Translations under genes and position numbers: made by a program | Notes under the pieces: generated by a model | Told to the model about the DNA's origin: nothing | Seen by the model: only the letters and a program-made list of their open reading frames with translations | Database searches by the model: none | Shown: positions 7,131 to 16,682 of the stretch, one piece after another | Position numbering within the stretch: the first letter of the stretch is position 1 | Layout: each line of letters opens with the position of its first letter | From: an alpha proteobacterium MED-G09 | GTDB lineage: Bacteria > Pseudomonadota > Alphaproteobacteria > MED-G09 | Length of the DNA: 37,207 bases | NCBI GenBank assembly: GCA_905182015.1 | Contig: CAJIZT010000011.1 | Coordinates: 1-37,207, forward strand | Reading direction: 5' to 3'

Positions 7131-9206
7131 ATCATGATTCCACAAGATAAATGCATAAGTAAAGGAGACCTCCTTTATTTGATTATACCTACCTGCCATA
7201 CCTCCATGACCTGCTTCAGTATATGTTTTGAGGAATAAAGGATTTTTGTCTGTTTTTTTATCCCGGAGTTTTGCAACCCACTTTGTTGCCTCCCAATAAG
7301 TCACCCTAGGATCTGTTAACCCAGATGTAACAAGAAGGGTGGGGTAGTCTTGTTCTTTTATATTATCGTAAGGTGAATATGAGGCAATATAATTATAATC
7401 ATCAATATTTTTAATTGGATTCCCCCACTCCTCCCACTCTGGCGGTGTTAACGGAAGACTGTCATCTAGAATGGTATTTAAAACATCAACAAAAGGAACT
7501 TCTGCAACAGCCCCTTGAAAAATATCAGGACGCATATTTAATGTTGCACCCACCAACAAGCCACCCGCACTTCCACCATGTATTGATATTTCACTAGAGA
7601 TATTTTCTCTTTTTAAAAACAAAGCCGATTCAATGAAATCTTCAAAGCTATTAATTTTTTTCTTCTTTTTACCTTCTTGATACCATTTTTTTCCTTTGTC
7701 CATTCCACCCCTAATATGAGCAATCGCATAAACCATTCCTCGATCGACAAGCGACAGGCGTGCTGCAGAAAAGCTAGGTGCAATTGAAATACCATAAGAG
7801 CCATAGCCGTATAGTAAAGTTGGTGAATTATTTGGTGTGTCTTTTTTCTTTAGAATGGATATTGGAATATATTCACCATCCTCTGATGTCGCATACACTC
7901 TTTTTGTAACATATTCATTTGGATTGTGACCCGATGGTAATTCTTGTTTTTTTATGAGGTTTTTCTTTTTTTCATTAAGGTCATACTCATAAACTTCGAG
8001 CGGCGTCGTCATTGAAGAATAATAAATTTGAATTTTATCTGATAAGTACTCAAACCCTTCATTAAAATCTAAATCATAAACCTCTTCATCAAACTTTATA
8101 GTGTCATGTTTATTATTTTTTTTATTAATAGTTGTAATTCTTGGAATCCCGTCCTCTAGCTCCTGAATTATTATATAACTCTTTAAACATGCGAAATCTG
8201 TAATTAAGACACCTTCCTTATATGATACAAGATCAGTCCAGTACTCTTGCCCGATTAAGCTATCATTAGTTTCCATAATTTTATAGTCAACGGCATTATT
8301 TAAATTGGTTAGTATAATAAATCGTGCATTTTCTTGATCATGTTCTAAACTGTATTCAACTCCTTGATGTCTTTTTTCAACAAGCTTTAGGTTTTTTTTC
8401 TTGTCTTCTTGGTCTATTAACCTTATCTCGCTTGTTTCGTGGTTATGAATGGATAAGATCAGAAATCTTTTGTTAAGAGTTTCTCCTAGATTTAAAAAAT
8501 AACCTGTATCTTTTTCATCGTATACTTCAGAATCTGCATCTTCTTTTGTACCAATAGCATGAAACCATAAACTCGAAGGCCTATGATTGTTATCCATCCT
8601 GATGTAATAAAATCCTTTATTATCAGAGGACCAAACAACACTACCATCAGTATTGTTTATTATGTCTTTGCTATCAGAATTATCTCTAATATCCTTAATT
8701 TTAATTGAAAAAAACTCTGATCCCTTTGAGTCAAAACTCCACGACAGAAGATTATGATCGGGCGAACAGGAGGCGCTACCGGGCTTGAAGTATTTGAAGT
8801 CCTTGCTTTCCACATTCCAGTCATGGAAAACTTCACTCTGACTTTTAGAGTCCTTGAATCGCCTTAAGATTGAATATTCTTTCCCTTTTTTTGTTTCTGA
8901 AAAATAAAACCAAGGTCCATCTTTCTGAGGAATGGAGGAATCCTCTTCTTTAATTCTTCCTTTTATTTCTTCATAAATTTCTTTTTTCAAGGGCGACAAA
9001 ATTGATAAGTGATTATCTGTCCATTGATTCTCTTTATCGATATACTTTCTTATCTCTTTTTTTAAAACTCTGGGAGAATGAAGGACTTCCTGCCAATTAT
9101 CATCCCTAATCCAATCATATTGATCAAATAATTTATAGCCGTGGTGATTTGACTCAGCGGTCAATTTTTTTGCACTGGGCGGTGTATTTTTTTTACTAGA
9201 GATCAT
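7104..9206 (-). CDS. ptrB: Oligopeptidase B (prolyl oligopeptidase family, S9A)
   Basis: A 700-residue serine peptidase with an N-terminal beta-propeller (about 70-420) that filters substrates and a C-terminal alpha/beta-hydrolase domain. The catalytic triad is Ser546 (GGSAGG), Asp632 (GLTDP) and His667 (EAGHGG), with spacing almost the same as in E. coli PtrB. These enzymes cut short peptides after basic residues in the cytoplasm. YGSYG and ARLSLVDRGMVYAIAHIRGG are further family signatures. It is the last gene of a minus-strand run behind MaoC (14-base gap) and acyl-CoA ligase. Its 3' end overlaps the convergent dioxygenase gene by 27 bases. No signal peptide was seen. Acidic specificity residues were not mapped, so PtrB versus a related S9A peptidase is the remaining doubt. 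Confidence 0.9.
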   Translation of the reverse strand: MISSKKNTPPSAKKLTAESNHHGYKLFDQYDWIRDDNWQEVLHSPRVLKKEIRKYIDKENQWTDNHLSILSPLKKEIYEEIKGRIKEEDSSIPQKDGPWFYFSETKKGKEYSILRRFKDSKSQSEVFHDWNVESKDFKYFKPGSASCSPDHNLLSWSFDSKGSEFFSIKIKDIRDNSDSKDIINNTDGSVVWSSDNKGFYYIRMDNNHRPSSLWFHAIGTKEDADSEVYDEKDTGYFLNLGETLNKRFLILSIHNHETSEIRLIDQEDKKKNLKLVEKRHQGVEYSLEHDQENARFIILTNLNNAVDYKIMETNDSLIGQEYWTDLVSYKEGVLITDFACLKSYIIIQELEDGIPRITTINKKNNKHDTIKFDEEVYDLDFNEGFEYLSDKIQIYYSSMTTPLEVYEYDLNEKKKNLIKKQELPSGHNPNEYVTKRVYATSEDGEYIPISILKKKDTPNNSPTLLYGYGSYGISIAPSFSAARLSLVDRGMVYAIAHIRGGMDKGKKWYQEGKKKKKINSFEDFIESALFLKRENISSEISIHGGSAGGLLVGATLNMRPDIFQGAVAEVPFVDVLNTILDDSLPLTPPEWEEWGNPIKNIDDYNYIASYSPYDNIKEQDYPTLLVTSGLTDPRVTYWEATKWVAKLRDKKTDKNPLFLKTYTEAGHGGMAGRYNQIKEVSFTYAFILWNHDLLERSVAS

Positions 9207-9220
9207 TTTTTCTAAATATT

Positions 9221-9673
9221 TTATTCAAACACTATTGAAACTGTTTCAGCAATCATTGCCGGTCTGTCTTGACCTTCAATTTCAATACTTACTTCAGAAA
9301 TTAACTGAACCCCTCCAGCTTTTGGTTTGGCCTCAAGAAGCTTAGATCTTGCTCTTATTTTTGAATTAACAGGAACCATATTGGTAAAGCGAACTTTATT
9401 AGTCCCATAATTAATACCTCTTGTTACGCTGCTGATTGAACTTATTTGAGATGTAAGCATTGGGACAAGTGATAAGGTTAAAAATCCATGGGCAATAGTA
9501 GGCATTCCTAATTCAGATTTTGCTCTTTCTGGATCAACATGTATCCATTGATGGTCACCTGTGGAGTCAGCAAAGTCATTTATTCGACTTTGATCAATTT
9601 CAAGCCACTCACTTACGCCAATTTCTTCGCCAACACATCCCTCCAACTCACTAACATTACTAAAAACTCTCAT
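9221..9673 (-). CDS. MaoC-like hotdog-fold enoyl-CoA hydratase
   Basis: A 150-residue MaoC/hydratase-2 protein. The motif DFADSTGDHQWIHVD (33-47) carries the expected catalytic pair Asp40 and His45, with the 5-residue spacing of PhaJ. AHGFLTLSL follows, as in NodN-like members. These enzymes hydrate trans-2-enoyl-CoA to (R)-3-hydroxyacyl-CoA in fatty-acid breakdown or polyhydroxyalkanoate supply. AAGGAGG lies just before the ATG. It is 16 bases downstream of the acyl-CoA ligase and almost certainly in the same operon, which suggests that the two act on the same acyl-CoA. The exact substrate is unknown. Confidence 0.88.
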   Translation of the reverse strand: MRVFSNVSELEGCVGEEIGVSEWLEIDQSRINDFADSTGDHQWIHVDPERAKSELGMPTIAHGFLTLSLVPMLTSQISSISSVTRGINYGTNKVRFTNMVPVNSKIRARSKLLEAKPKAGGVQLISEVSIEIEGQDRPAMIAETVSIVFE

Positions 9674-9689
9674 CTATTATCCTCCTTCA

Positions 9690-11237
9690 TTAAACAATTT
9701 TAGAATTCTTATTTCCCCAATACCGATCTTTTAATAGTCTTTTGTATAGTTTTCCTGTGGCATGTCGAGGAAGTTCTTTTTCAAAGTCTACTGTTCTTGG
9801 ACACTTAATGCTAGAAAGATTCTTTTTACAAAAATTAATTATTTCAAGTTCTAGATCTGGCCCCACCTCTTTCCATGAAATAGGCTGAACGACTGCTTTA
9901 ACCTCTTCACCAAACTCTTCATTCGGAACACCAACCACAGCACAATCAAAAACTTTTGGATGTGTAATAATTAGATTTTCTGCTTCTTGAGGGTAAATAT
10001 TAACTCCTCCAGAAATAATCATAAAAGCCTTTCTATCAGTTAAATATAGGAAGTTATCTTTATCAAGTTTTCCAATATCACCAAGAGTTGTCCACTTAGG
10101 GTGATGAGGATGCTTTGCCTCAAGTGTTTTTTTTATATCATTGTGATAGGTGAACTCTACGTCACTTTCAAACCAGATAGTCCCCTCTGACCCAACTGGT
10201 AATTCATTGCCCTCTTCATTGCAAATATGAGGTATTCCAAAAATAGGTTTCCCCACTGTACCAATATGACTCAACCACTCTTCAGAATTACAGGCAAAAA
10301 AACCATTCCCTTCCGATCCAGCATAAAATTCATTTATGATATTTCCCCACCAGCCTATCATCATCTGCTTTATTTCAATTGGACATGGTGCAGCAGCATG
10401 TATTGCACATTTATGTGTTGATAGATCATATTTTTTTCTAATGGAATCTGGTAATTTGAACATTCGGACAAACATTGTTGGAACCCACTGACTCATATTA
10501 ACTTTGTACTTTTCTATAAATGAAAGTGATAATTCTGCATCAAAGTTTTCCATGATAATATTGGTCCCTCCTAGATAATTAACTCTCATTGTGAATCGTA
10601 ACGGTGCTGAATGATACAAAGGAGCTGGTGATAAATATATAGTCCCAGGGTTAATATCATAGAGGGGAGCAATAACTGACATCAGTGCATCAGATTGATC
10701 TATAGGTATATGTTTTAAAGGGACCCTTATTCCTTTTGGTTTTCCTGTAGTGCCTGATGAGTAAAGCATATCTTGACCCATCTCCTCATCCTCTAAAGGT
10801 GTTGTTGGCATATCCTCAATAGCATTATCAAATGAATCCCATCCATTCTCTGTGCCACCTACCATTAAGTGATGTGACGTATTTTTGGTTAGCTCCGGAA
10901 GGTCATTGGCGACTTGCTTTAGATAGCTAGAGGATATGATAAGCTTAGCGCCACAGTCTTTATGAATATACTCGACCTCACTAGAGGTTAATCTTGATGA
11001 AATTGGTGTAAAATATAGTCCGGATCTTTGTGCTGCCCAACAAATCTCAAGGAATTGAGAATTGTTTTCCATAAAAATTGAAATACCATCTCCAACCTTC
11101 AAACCTCTTTTTCTAAATAAATGAGCTATTTTATTAGACCTATCATCAAGTTCTTTGTAGGTTGTTATTTTACCAGACGAGGCCATAATGAAGGCAGCTT
11201 TATCGGGAGTATTTTTTGCGTGTATATATGGATGCAT
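9690..11237 (-). CDS. Acyl-CoA synthetase (AMP-forming ligase)
   Basis: A 515-residue member of the acyl-adenylate-forming superfamily that activates a carboxylic acid with ATP and joins it to CoA. The phosphate-binding motif YSSGTTGKPKG is at about 159-169. The YAGSEGNG segment and the hinge region (TLGDIGKLDKDNFLYLTDRK) are intact. The C-terminal ATGKLYKR provides the catalytic lysine. The length is normal and there is no signal peptide. AGAGGAATTAA precedes the ATG. It is the first gene of the ligase-MaoC-oligopeptidase run and diverges from a crotonase gene across a 90-base gap, which suggests a small fatty or aromatic acid catabolic locus. The chain type of its substrate cannot be told. 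Confidence 0.9.
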   Translation of the reverse strand: MHPYIHAKNTPDKAAFIMASSGKITTYKELDDRSNKIAHLFRKRGLKVGDGISIFMENNSQFLEICWAAQRSGLYFTPISSRLTSSEVEYIHKDCGAKLIISSSYLKQVANDLPELTKNTSHHLMVGGTENGWDSFDNAIEDMPTTPLEDEEMGQDMLYSSGTTGKPKGIRVPLKHIPIDQSDALMSVIAPLYDINPGTIYLSPAPLYHSAPLRFTMRVNYLGGTNIIMENFDAELSLSFIEKYKVNMSQWVPTMFVRMFKLPDSIRKKYDLSTHKCAIHAAAPCPIEIKQMMIGWWGNIINEFYAGSEGNGFFACNSEEWLSHIGTVGKPIFGIPHICNEEGNELPVGSEGTIWFESDVEFTYHNDIKKTLEAKHPHHPKWTTLGDIGKLDKDNFLYLTDRKAFMIISGGVNIYPQEAENLIITHPKVFDCAVVGVPNEEFGEEVKAVVQPISWKEVGPDLELEIINFCKKNLSSIKCPRTVDFEKELPRHATGKLYKRLLKDRYWGNKNSKIV

Positions 11238-11327
11238 TTAATTCCTCTTTTTAAATATTTAAAAATTAAATGAGTATTAATACAACCTTAAAATTATTTT
11301 ATATTATAATATCTTTTGGAGAATAAA

Positions 11328-12221
11328 ATGAATTACAAAGCAATTTTATATGAAGTTGATGATAATATTTTAACAATTACTTTGAATCGACCTGAGAAAT
11401 TAAATGCGTTTAATGCGGATATGCAACATGATTTAATTAATGCAATTGATAGGGCTGATAAAGATGATGATGTTAAGGCAATTATTTTTACTGGTTCTGG
11501 AAGAGGTTTTTGTGCGGGTGCTGATTTATCGGCCGGAAAAGATACCTTTAATATGGAGGCTAGAGAAGATCGTAAAGGAGCTATCTCCGATGATGGTCAG
11601 GTAGACTGGTCACACTCCGGCGTCAGAGATGGTGGAGGCAGGGTAACATTAAGAATGTATGAATGTCTTAAGCCAATAATTTCAGCATGCAATGGTCCTG
11701 CTGTGGGAGTTGGAATTACTATGCAGCTAGCAATGGATATTCGATTAGCATCGGACCAAGCTAAATATGGGTTTGTTTTTGCAAGAAGAGGGTTGGTCCC
11801 TGAGGCCTGTTCTTCCTGGTTTCTTCCAAGAATTGTAGGTATTTCAAGAGCCTTAGAGTGGATTTACTCTGGAAAAGTTTTTGGCCCTGAGGAGGCTTTA
11901 GAGGGAGGATTGGTTAGGTCAATTCATAAACCAGATGAATTGATTCCAAAGGCAAGAGAAATAGCGCGTGAAATAATTGATAATAGCTCTCCTGTTTCAG
12001 TGGCTTTATCTCGACAGATGTTGTGGAGAATGGCTGGTGCAAATCATCCTATGGATGCACATAAGATTGACAGTCGAGGGATTTTTGCCAGAGGGCGTAT
12101 GCCAGATGCTAAAGAAGGTGTTGAATCCTTTCTTGAAAAACGATCTGCAGAATTTAATGATAGTGTTAATGATGATTTACCTGAATACTATCCTTGGTGG
12201 GACGAAGAAAAATACTCGTAA
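11328..12221 (+). CDS. Crotonase-family enoyl-CoA hydratase/isomerase
   Basis: A 297-residue crotonase-fold protein. The oxyanion-hole segments are GSGRGFCAGADL and NGPAVGVGITMQLAMD. The two glutamates of classic enoyl-CoA hydratase are not in place: the Glu144 position (GVGIT) and the Glu164 position (YGFVF) are changed. A glutamate in GLVPEACSSW is kept, as in many isomerase-like members. It may therefore be an isomerase or another crotonase reaction rather than a plain hydratase. The start is the ATG at 11328, because GGAG (11318-11321) lies just ahead. A TTG at 11316 would place the ribosome site inside the gene. A TATAAT at 11305-11310 is a possible -10. It diverges from the acyl-CoA ligase operon. 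Confidence 0.88.
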   Translation: MNYKAILYEVDDNILTITLNRPEKLNAFNADMQHDLINAIDRADKDDDVKAIIFTGSGRGFCAGADLSAGKDTFNMEAREDRKGAISDDGQVDWSHSGVRDGGGRVTLRMYECLKPIISACNGPAVGVGITMQLAMDIRLASDQAKYGFVFARRGLVPEACSSWFLPRIVGISRALEWIYSGKVFGPEEALEGGLVRSIHKPDELIPKAREIAREIIDNSSPVSVALSRQMLWRMAGANHPMDAHKIDSRGIFARGRMPDAKEGVESFLEKRSAEFNDSVNDDLPEYYPWWDEEKYS

Positions 12222-12223
12222 AA

Positions 12224-13429
12224 TTAATTTGGAGATCTTATTTTCCAAATATCACTTTTAATACTCAAGATGGTTAGAAATATAATACCTACAACTGAAA
12301 AGACTAGAATATTAGTCTTTAATCCATAATTTTCTATTATATTCCCAGCTATAATAGCACCTATAGGCCCTGAAGTCATAAATGCTAAAGTATAAACTGA
12401 AAGCATCCTACCCCTATGACTTTCTTTTGCAAAAGTTTGGGTGATTGTTCTTCCCATCGCAATAACTATTCCAGCTCCACCTCCCCACATAAAAACTATT
12501 ATGCAAAGTCCATAAAAAGGCATATCAAAAAATAATGAAGCTAAAATTGGAATACCACTCGTCATTGCAATCATCAATGCGGTTCCCCAGTTTTTAAAAT
12601 TTTTGTTTAATGCAAGAATACTATTTGAAGAAAAGGTTCCTAGCCAAAAACAGGCTGATACAGTTGCAAACCCAGATGCACCAAGGCCATATCTTTCGGT
12701 GGTAATAAATGGAAGGGTTACTAAGTTGTTTCCCATATAACATAATCCCACCATTATCATAGAAATTGAAACAGGAAAAATTTCTTTTGATTTTCTTACC
12801 TCAATAAAGGCTTCAAATATTTCTTCTTTTATTTTTTTTATATCCAAAGGTTTATGTGCGGTAAGTGGTTTAGGCAATCTTAGGGCAAAGTAAGCACCAA
12901 CAATTAAGGAGAACCCTTGGGCAACAATTAATGGCATTACCCCAACCCTATCCGCTAAGCCGCCTACAGCCATTCCAGTTAATTGAAATCCAAATTGAGT
13001 GAGCATTGCAATAACAACAGTTTTTTGAATATCACCTTGAGAAATAGATGTTAGAAGTGCGTCTCTAGAAGGTATTGCGAAGGCAGAGATACTTCCCATG
13101 GCCAGGCCATAAATAATCATTACCCCAAAGCTTAAAAATTCAAATTGTATGGCAAATAAAATTAAAAATAGCGGTAACGAAGCTAAAAAATGAACGGTAG
13201 CTAATAAAATACGCGTATCGCTTTTATCTGCTATTGTTCCTCCTAAAACAATTAAAAATATCGAAGGAGCCAATAGGGAAACTTGGGCAAGTCCATAGTC
13301 CGATGGCGTCACCCCAAGCATTAATATTAAAATAGTTGGAAATAATACCATCTGCAGACCATTAACGAAATACCAAGATGCTTGGCCTACCATATAAAAT
13401 ATGAGGTTTTGAAGCGATGATTTTTTCAT
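12224..13429 (-). CDS. Major facilitator superfamily transporter
   Basis: About 401 residues with a run of hydrophobic segments along the whole length, consistent with 12 membrane helices in the inner membrane. The typical MFS loop after the second helix is visible as GGTIADKSDTR (compare GxLaDrxGrr), and the shorter copy GGLADRVG follows helix 5. The overall type resembles drug or metabolite exporters (MFS_3 / arabinose-efflux-like), but no substrate can be named. I start it at the ATG at 13429, 10 bases after the sufE-like stop. A GTG at 13462 would overlap that gene by 23 bases. Neither start has a strong ribosome site. It is convergent with the crotonase gene, with only 2 bases between stops. 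Confidence 0.85.
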   Translation of the reverse strand: MKKSSLQNLIFYMVGQASWYFVNGLQMVLFPTILILMLGVTPSDYGLAQVSLLAPSIFLIVLGGTIADKSDTRILLATVHFLASLPLFLILFAIQFEFLSFGVMIIYGLAMGSISAFAIPSRDALLTSISQGDIQKTVVIAMLTQFGFQLTGMAVGGLADRVGVMPLIVAQGFSLIVGAYFALRLPKPLTAHKPLDIKKIKEEIFEAFIEVRKSKEIFPVSISMIMVGLCYMGNNLVTLPFITTERYGLGASGFATVSACFWLGTFSSNSILALNKNFKNWGTALMIAMTSGIPILASLFFDMPFYGLCIIVFMWGGGAGIVIAMGRTITQTFAKESHRGRMLSVYTLAFMTSGPIGAIIAGNIIENYGLKTNILVFSVVGIIFLTILSIKSDIWKIRSPN

Positions 13430-13439
13430 GATATTTTGG

Positions 13440-13853
13440 CTATACTCTTTTTTGTGCTTCACTAATTACTGTATTAATCATTGCTGTCAAACCGTTTGAT
13501 CTTTGTTGTGATATATTTTCTTGAAGCTGTAATTTTCGGAGCTCACCAATAAAATCTATCTTTAATATATCTTCAGGTGTTTTTTCTGAAAACATGGTAA
13601 AAATAATTACTATCAACCCTTTAACTATAAAGGCATCGGAGTCACCTCTAAATTTCAATACATTTTTTCCTCGAATTACTTTTTCTTCAACTATAAACCA
13701 AACTTGGCTGGCGCAGCCATCTACTTTATTTGTATCATTATACTCGCCCTCAGAAAGGGAGTTTAGAGTTTTTCCAATATCTATTATGTATTTATAGCGA
13801 TCATCCCAATCATCAAGAAATTCAAAATCGTCGATAATACTTTGTAAGCTCAT
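13440..13853 (-). CDS. sufE: SufE-like cysteine desulfurase activator
   Basis: A 137-residue SufE-family protein. SufE takes persulfide sulfur from the SufS desulfurase and passes it to the Fe-S scaffold. The sulfur-accepting cysteine is Cys47 in NKVDGCASQVW, the family signature. FRGDSDAFIVKGL and QRSNGLTAMI also match. The length is normal. GAGAAG lies before the ATG. No other suf gene is in the window, so this is a detached copy. The neighbours (MDR reductase upstream by 41 bases, MFS downstream) suggest operon packing rather than a shared pathway. Confidence 0.92.
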   Translation of the reverse strand: MSLQSIIDDFEFLDDWDDRYKYIIDIGKTLNSLSEGEYNDTNKVDGCASQVWFIVEEKVIRGKNVLKFRGDSDAFIVKGLIVIIFTMFSEKTPEDILKIDFIGELRKLQLQENISQQRSNGLTAMINTVISEAQKRV

Positions 13854-13894
13854 AAAACTTCTCTTTATTCTAATTAATTTAATCTAAAGAATTA

Positions 13895-14911
13895 TTATTC
13901 CTCGGAAATCCTAACTAACATTTTACCGAAGTTCTGACCTTTAAATAACTTTAAGAAAGCGTCTGGTGCAGACTCTATTCCTTCGTCGATTGTTTCTTTC
14001 CACTGCATTTTTCCTGCATCAATCCAAAACTTCATGTCACTTAAAAACTTTTTGGAGAGATCTGAATGATTTGAAACAATAAAGCCTTGTATTTTTAATG
14101 ATTTTGCAATTGCTGCCATTAGGTTGTTGGGGCCAGGCCTTGGTGTGGTGTCGTTATATTGTTCGATCATACCACATAATGCTATTCTCCCATTTGGATT
14201 CATTACACTTAAGGCCGCCTCTAGGTGCGAGCCACCAACATTTTCAAAATAAACATCAATTCCCTCGGGACATGCGCCATGAAACGCCTTTGTTAAATGG
14301 CCACATGTTTTATAATTAATTGCCTTGATAAGGCCTAATTCTGATTCTAAAAATTTACATTTTTCATCAGATCCTGCGGTTCCATATACATCACAGCCTT
14401 TTGCAACAGCAATCTGGGAAGCCACTGTTCCAACAGCTCCTGCTGCCGCGGATATCAAAACTTTGTCACCTTCTCTTAACTCACCTATTCTTAGCAGTCC
14501 AACATAGGCAGTCATTCCAGGCATTCCAAGCGTTCCTAGGTAAGCCTGAAGCGGACCTATATCAGGATTTACTCTTTTTAAATATTTTGCTTTTGAGGTG
14601 AAGTATTCTCTCCATCCAAAGTTTGAATTTACAAAATCACCCTCCTTAAAATCAGAAGATTTTGATTCAATGACAACACCAATCGCTCCTCCTTCAAGAG
14701 TTTTTCCTAACTCAAAGGGAGGAACATAACTTTTTCTATCTATCATCCTGCCGCGCATGTAGGGATCAACCGACATCCATAGATTTTTGACAAGAACCTC
14801 GTTTTCTGGAAGGTGATTAATTTCTAACTCTTCAATTAAGAAATTTTCCTTAACGGGCTCGCCGATTGGCCTTGAGATTAATTGAATTTCTTTACTTTTA
14901 ATTACATCCAT
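13895..14911 (-). CDS. NADPH-dependent MDR-family reductase (CurA/prostaglandin reductase-like)
   Basis: A 338-residue zinc-independent medium-chain dehydrogenase/reductase. N-terminal marks are SVDPYMRGRM and the LGKTLEGGAIG segment. The Rossmann motif AAAGAVGTVASQ (about 154-165) binds NADPH. YFENVGG and GRIALCGMIEQYN are typical of the leukotriene B4 dehydrogenase / curcumin reductase (CurA) group. These enzymes reduce the double bond of alpha,beta-unsaturated ketones and aldehydes in the cytoplasm. AGAGAGAA precedes the ATG. It is probably cotranscribed with the SufE-like gene. It diverges from nadE across 124 bases. The natural substrate is unknown. Confidence 0.9.
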   Translation of the reverse strand: MDVIKSKEIQLISRPIGEPVKENFLIEELEINHLPENEVLVKNLWMSVDPYMRGRMIDRKSYVPPFELGKTLEGGAIGVVIESKSSDFKEGDFVNSNFGWREYFTSKAKYLKRVNPDIGPLQAYLGTLGMPGMTAYVGLLRIGELREGDKVLISAAAGAVGTVASQIAVAKGCDVYGTAGSDEKCKFLESELGLIKAINYKTCGHLTKAFHGACPEGIDVYFENVGGSHLEAALSVMNPNGRIALCGMIEQYNDTTPRPGPNNLMAAIAKSLKIQGFIVSNHSDLSKKFLSDMKFWIDAGKMQWKETIDEGIESAPDAFLKLFKGQNFGKMLVRISEE

Positions 14912-14989
14912 CTTTATTCTCTCTATATTTTTATTTATATAATCTGCAATCTAATATGTTTTTAGTCTATTAGGATACTAATCTTTAAG

Positions 14990-15018
14990 TTGTCCATAAG
15001 GTTTAAGCAAGTTATGAA
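14990..15018 (+). promoter_or_regulatory. Putative promoter of the nadE-gltX-cimA operon
   Basis: TTGTCC (14990-14995), 17 bases, then TATGAA (15013-15018). Transcription would begin near 15025, about 11 bases before the nadE ATG, which makes a very short leader. Each hexamer matches 4 of 6 consensus bases. Confidence 0.35.
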
Positions 15019-15035
15019 TTGTAACGGATAAAAAA

Positions 15036-16682
15036 ATGAAAATTATTATTGCACAGTTAAATAATATCGTTGGTGATGTAAGAGGCAATGTAGAGAAAGC
15101 TATAAATACATTATCTGATCAAAAAGATAATAAAGCTGATTTAGTGGTTTTTTCTGAATTATTTATTTCTGGATACCCACCTGAGGACCTAATCTTGAAA
15201 AACTCATTTCTTGATGCGTGCAAAAAAGGTCTTCATCAAATAGTTGATTATACAAAAGATCATAGTATCGGGGTAATTGTTGGTTCACCTCTTACGCATA
15301 ATAATGATGTCTATAATTGCTCTGTATTGATTGATAATGGAAAAATTATCGGATACAGCCAAAAACAAAATCTTCCAAATTATGGCGTTTTTGATGAAAA
15401 AAGAGTCTTCTCTCAGGGAGTTAATTCCCAAGCCTTTGCTTTTCGTAACATTAGAATCGGAATGCCCATCTGTGAGGATATTTGGAGTGAAAAAGTTTGC
15501 TCCCAATTACATAAAGATAAAAGCGATATAATAATCACACCAAATGGATCTCCATTTGATAAATACAAAAGAAATTTAAGATTAGAAACAGCAATAAAGC
15601 GTGTTCAGGAAGTTAACTTACCTCTGATATACGTCAATCAGGTGGGCGGTCAGGATGAGTTGGTGTTTGATGGATCAAGCTTTGCGCTGAACTCTGACCA
15701 ATCAATTATTTCCCAAGCACCTGCATGGGAAGAGTCTATCGTTGAGTTAGGTTTTGAAAAAAATAAAGGTTTAACTTCCCCCGAAATCATCAAGATTAAG
15801 GTAGGCAATGATTTAAACGATATATATGCCGCCATTGTTGTTGGATTAAGGGATTATGTAAATAAGAATAATTTTCCAGGTATTATCTTAGGTTTGTCCG
15901 GAGGTATAGATTCTGCCCTTTGTGCAGCAATTGCAGTCGATGCCTTGGGTGCGGAAAGGGTGTCTTGTTTTATGCTTCCTTTTCGATATACCTCCAAGCA
16001 AAGTTTTGTTGATGCAAAAGAGTGCGCGAGAAATTTGAATGTTGAATTAGGTAGCTTGGACATTGAAGAATCTTTTAATAGTCTCGAATCAGTATTGACC
16101 CCTTTTTTTAAAAATCTACCAGCTGATGTAACTGAAGAAAACCTTCAATCTAGAATTCGTGGTGTGCTTTTAATGGCTTTATCAAATAAAGGCGGAAGTA
16201 TGGTTGTAACAACTGGAAATAAATCAGAGGTATCGGTTGGCTATGCAACCTTGTATGGTGATATGAATGGCGGCTATAACCCAATAAAGGATATATACAA
16301 GACTGAAGTTTATAAGCTGGCAAAGTGGAGAAACTCTAATACTCTCTTTAATGGTATGGGTCCATCAGGAGAGGTAATTCCTATTTCTATAATAGAGAAG
16401 GAACCAACAGCTGAATTACGGGATGGTCAAAAAGATCAGGACTCCTTGCCTCCTTACGATGAATTGGATGATATTCTTGAATCTTTAATTGACTATGAGA
16501 TGAGTATTTCTGATATTGTGAAGAGAGGCTATAAAAAATCTTTAGTAAAAAAAATAGAGAATCTTTTATATGTTTCCGAGTATAAGAGAAGGCAATCAGC
16601 GCCAGGCGTTAGAGTAAGCCAAAAAAACTTTGGTAGAGACAGAAGATATCCTATTACTAATTTATTCAGAGATGAAAATTGA
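15036..16682 (+). CDS. nadE: Glutamine-dependent NAD+ synthetase
   Basis: A 548-residue two-domain enzyme that makes NAD+ from nicotinate adenine dinucleotide, ATP and glutamine. Residues 1-250 form a nitrilase-type glutaminase with the triad Glu41 (FSELFISG), Lys110 (KQNLPNYGVFDE) and Cys146 (MPICEDIW). From about 265 comes the NAD synthetase domain, with the ATP-pyrophosphatase P-loop SGGIDS at 288-293 and the GNKSEVSVGYATLYGD segment. The length fits the fused type, so free ammonia is not needed. It is the first gene of a tight operon: its TGA stop overlaps the TTG start of gltX. Confidence 0.96.
   Translation: MKIIIAQLNNIVGDVRGNVEKAINTLSDQKDNKADLVVFSELFISGYPPEDLILKNSFLDACKKGLHQIVDYTKDHSIGVIVGSPLTHNNDVYNCSVLIDNGKIIGYSQKQNLPNYGVFDEKRVFSQGVNSQAFAFRNIRIGMPICEDIWSEKVCSQLHKDKSDIIITPNGSPFDKYKRNLRLETAIKRVQEVNLPLIYVNQVGGQDELVFDGSSFALNSDQSIISQAPAWEESIVELGFEKNKGLTSPEIIKIKVGNDLNDIYAAIVVGLRDYVNKNNFPGIILGLSGGIDSALCAAIAVDALGAERVSCFMLPFRYTSKQSFVDAKECARNLNVELGSLDIEESFNSLESVLTPFFKNLPADVTEENLQSRIRGVLLMALSNKGGSMVVTTGNKSEVSVGYATLYGDMNGGYNPIKDIYKTEVYKLAKWRNSNTLFNGMGPSGEVIPISIIEKEPTAELRDGQKDQDSLPPYDELDDILESLIDYEMSISDIVKRGYKKSLVKKIENLLYVSEYKRRQSAPGVRVSQKNFGRDRRYPITNLFRDEN

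Noticed and set aside
13430-13462. GTG start for the MFS gene, giving a 412-residue protein
   Set aside because: It would overlap the sufE-like gene by 23 bases without a ribosome site. The ATG at 13429 gives a normal MFS N-terminus.
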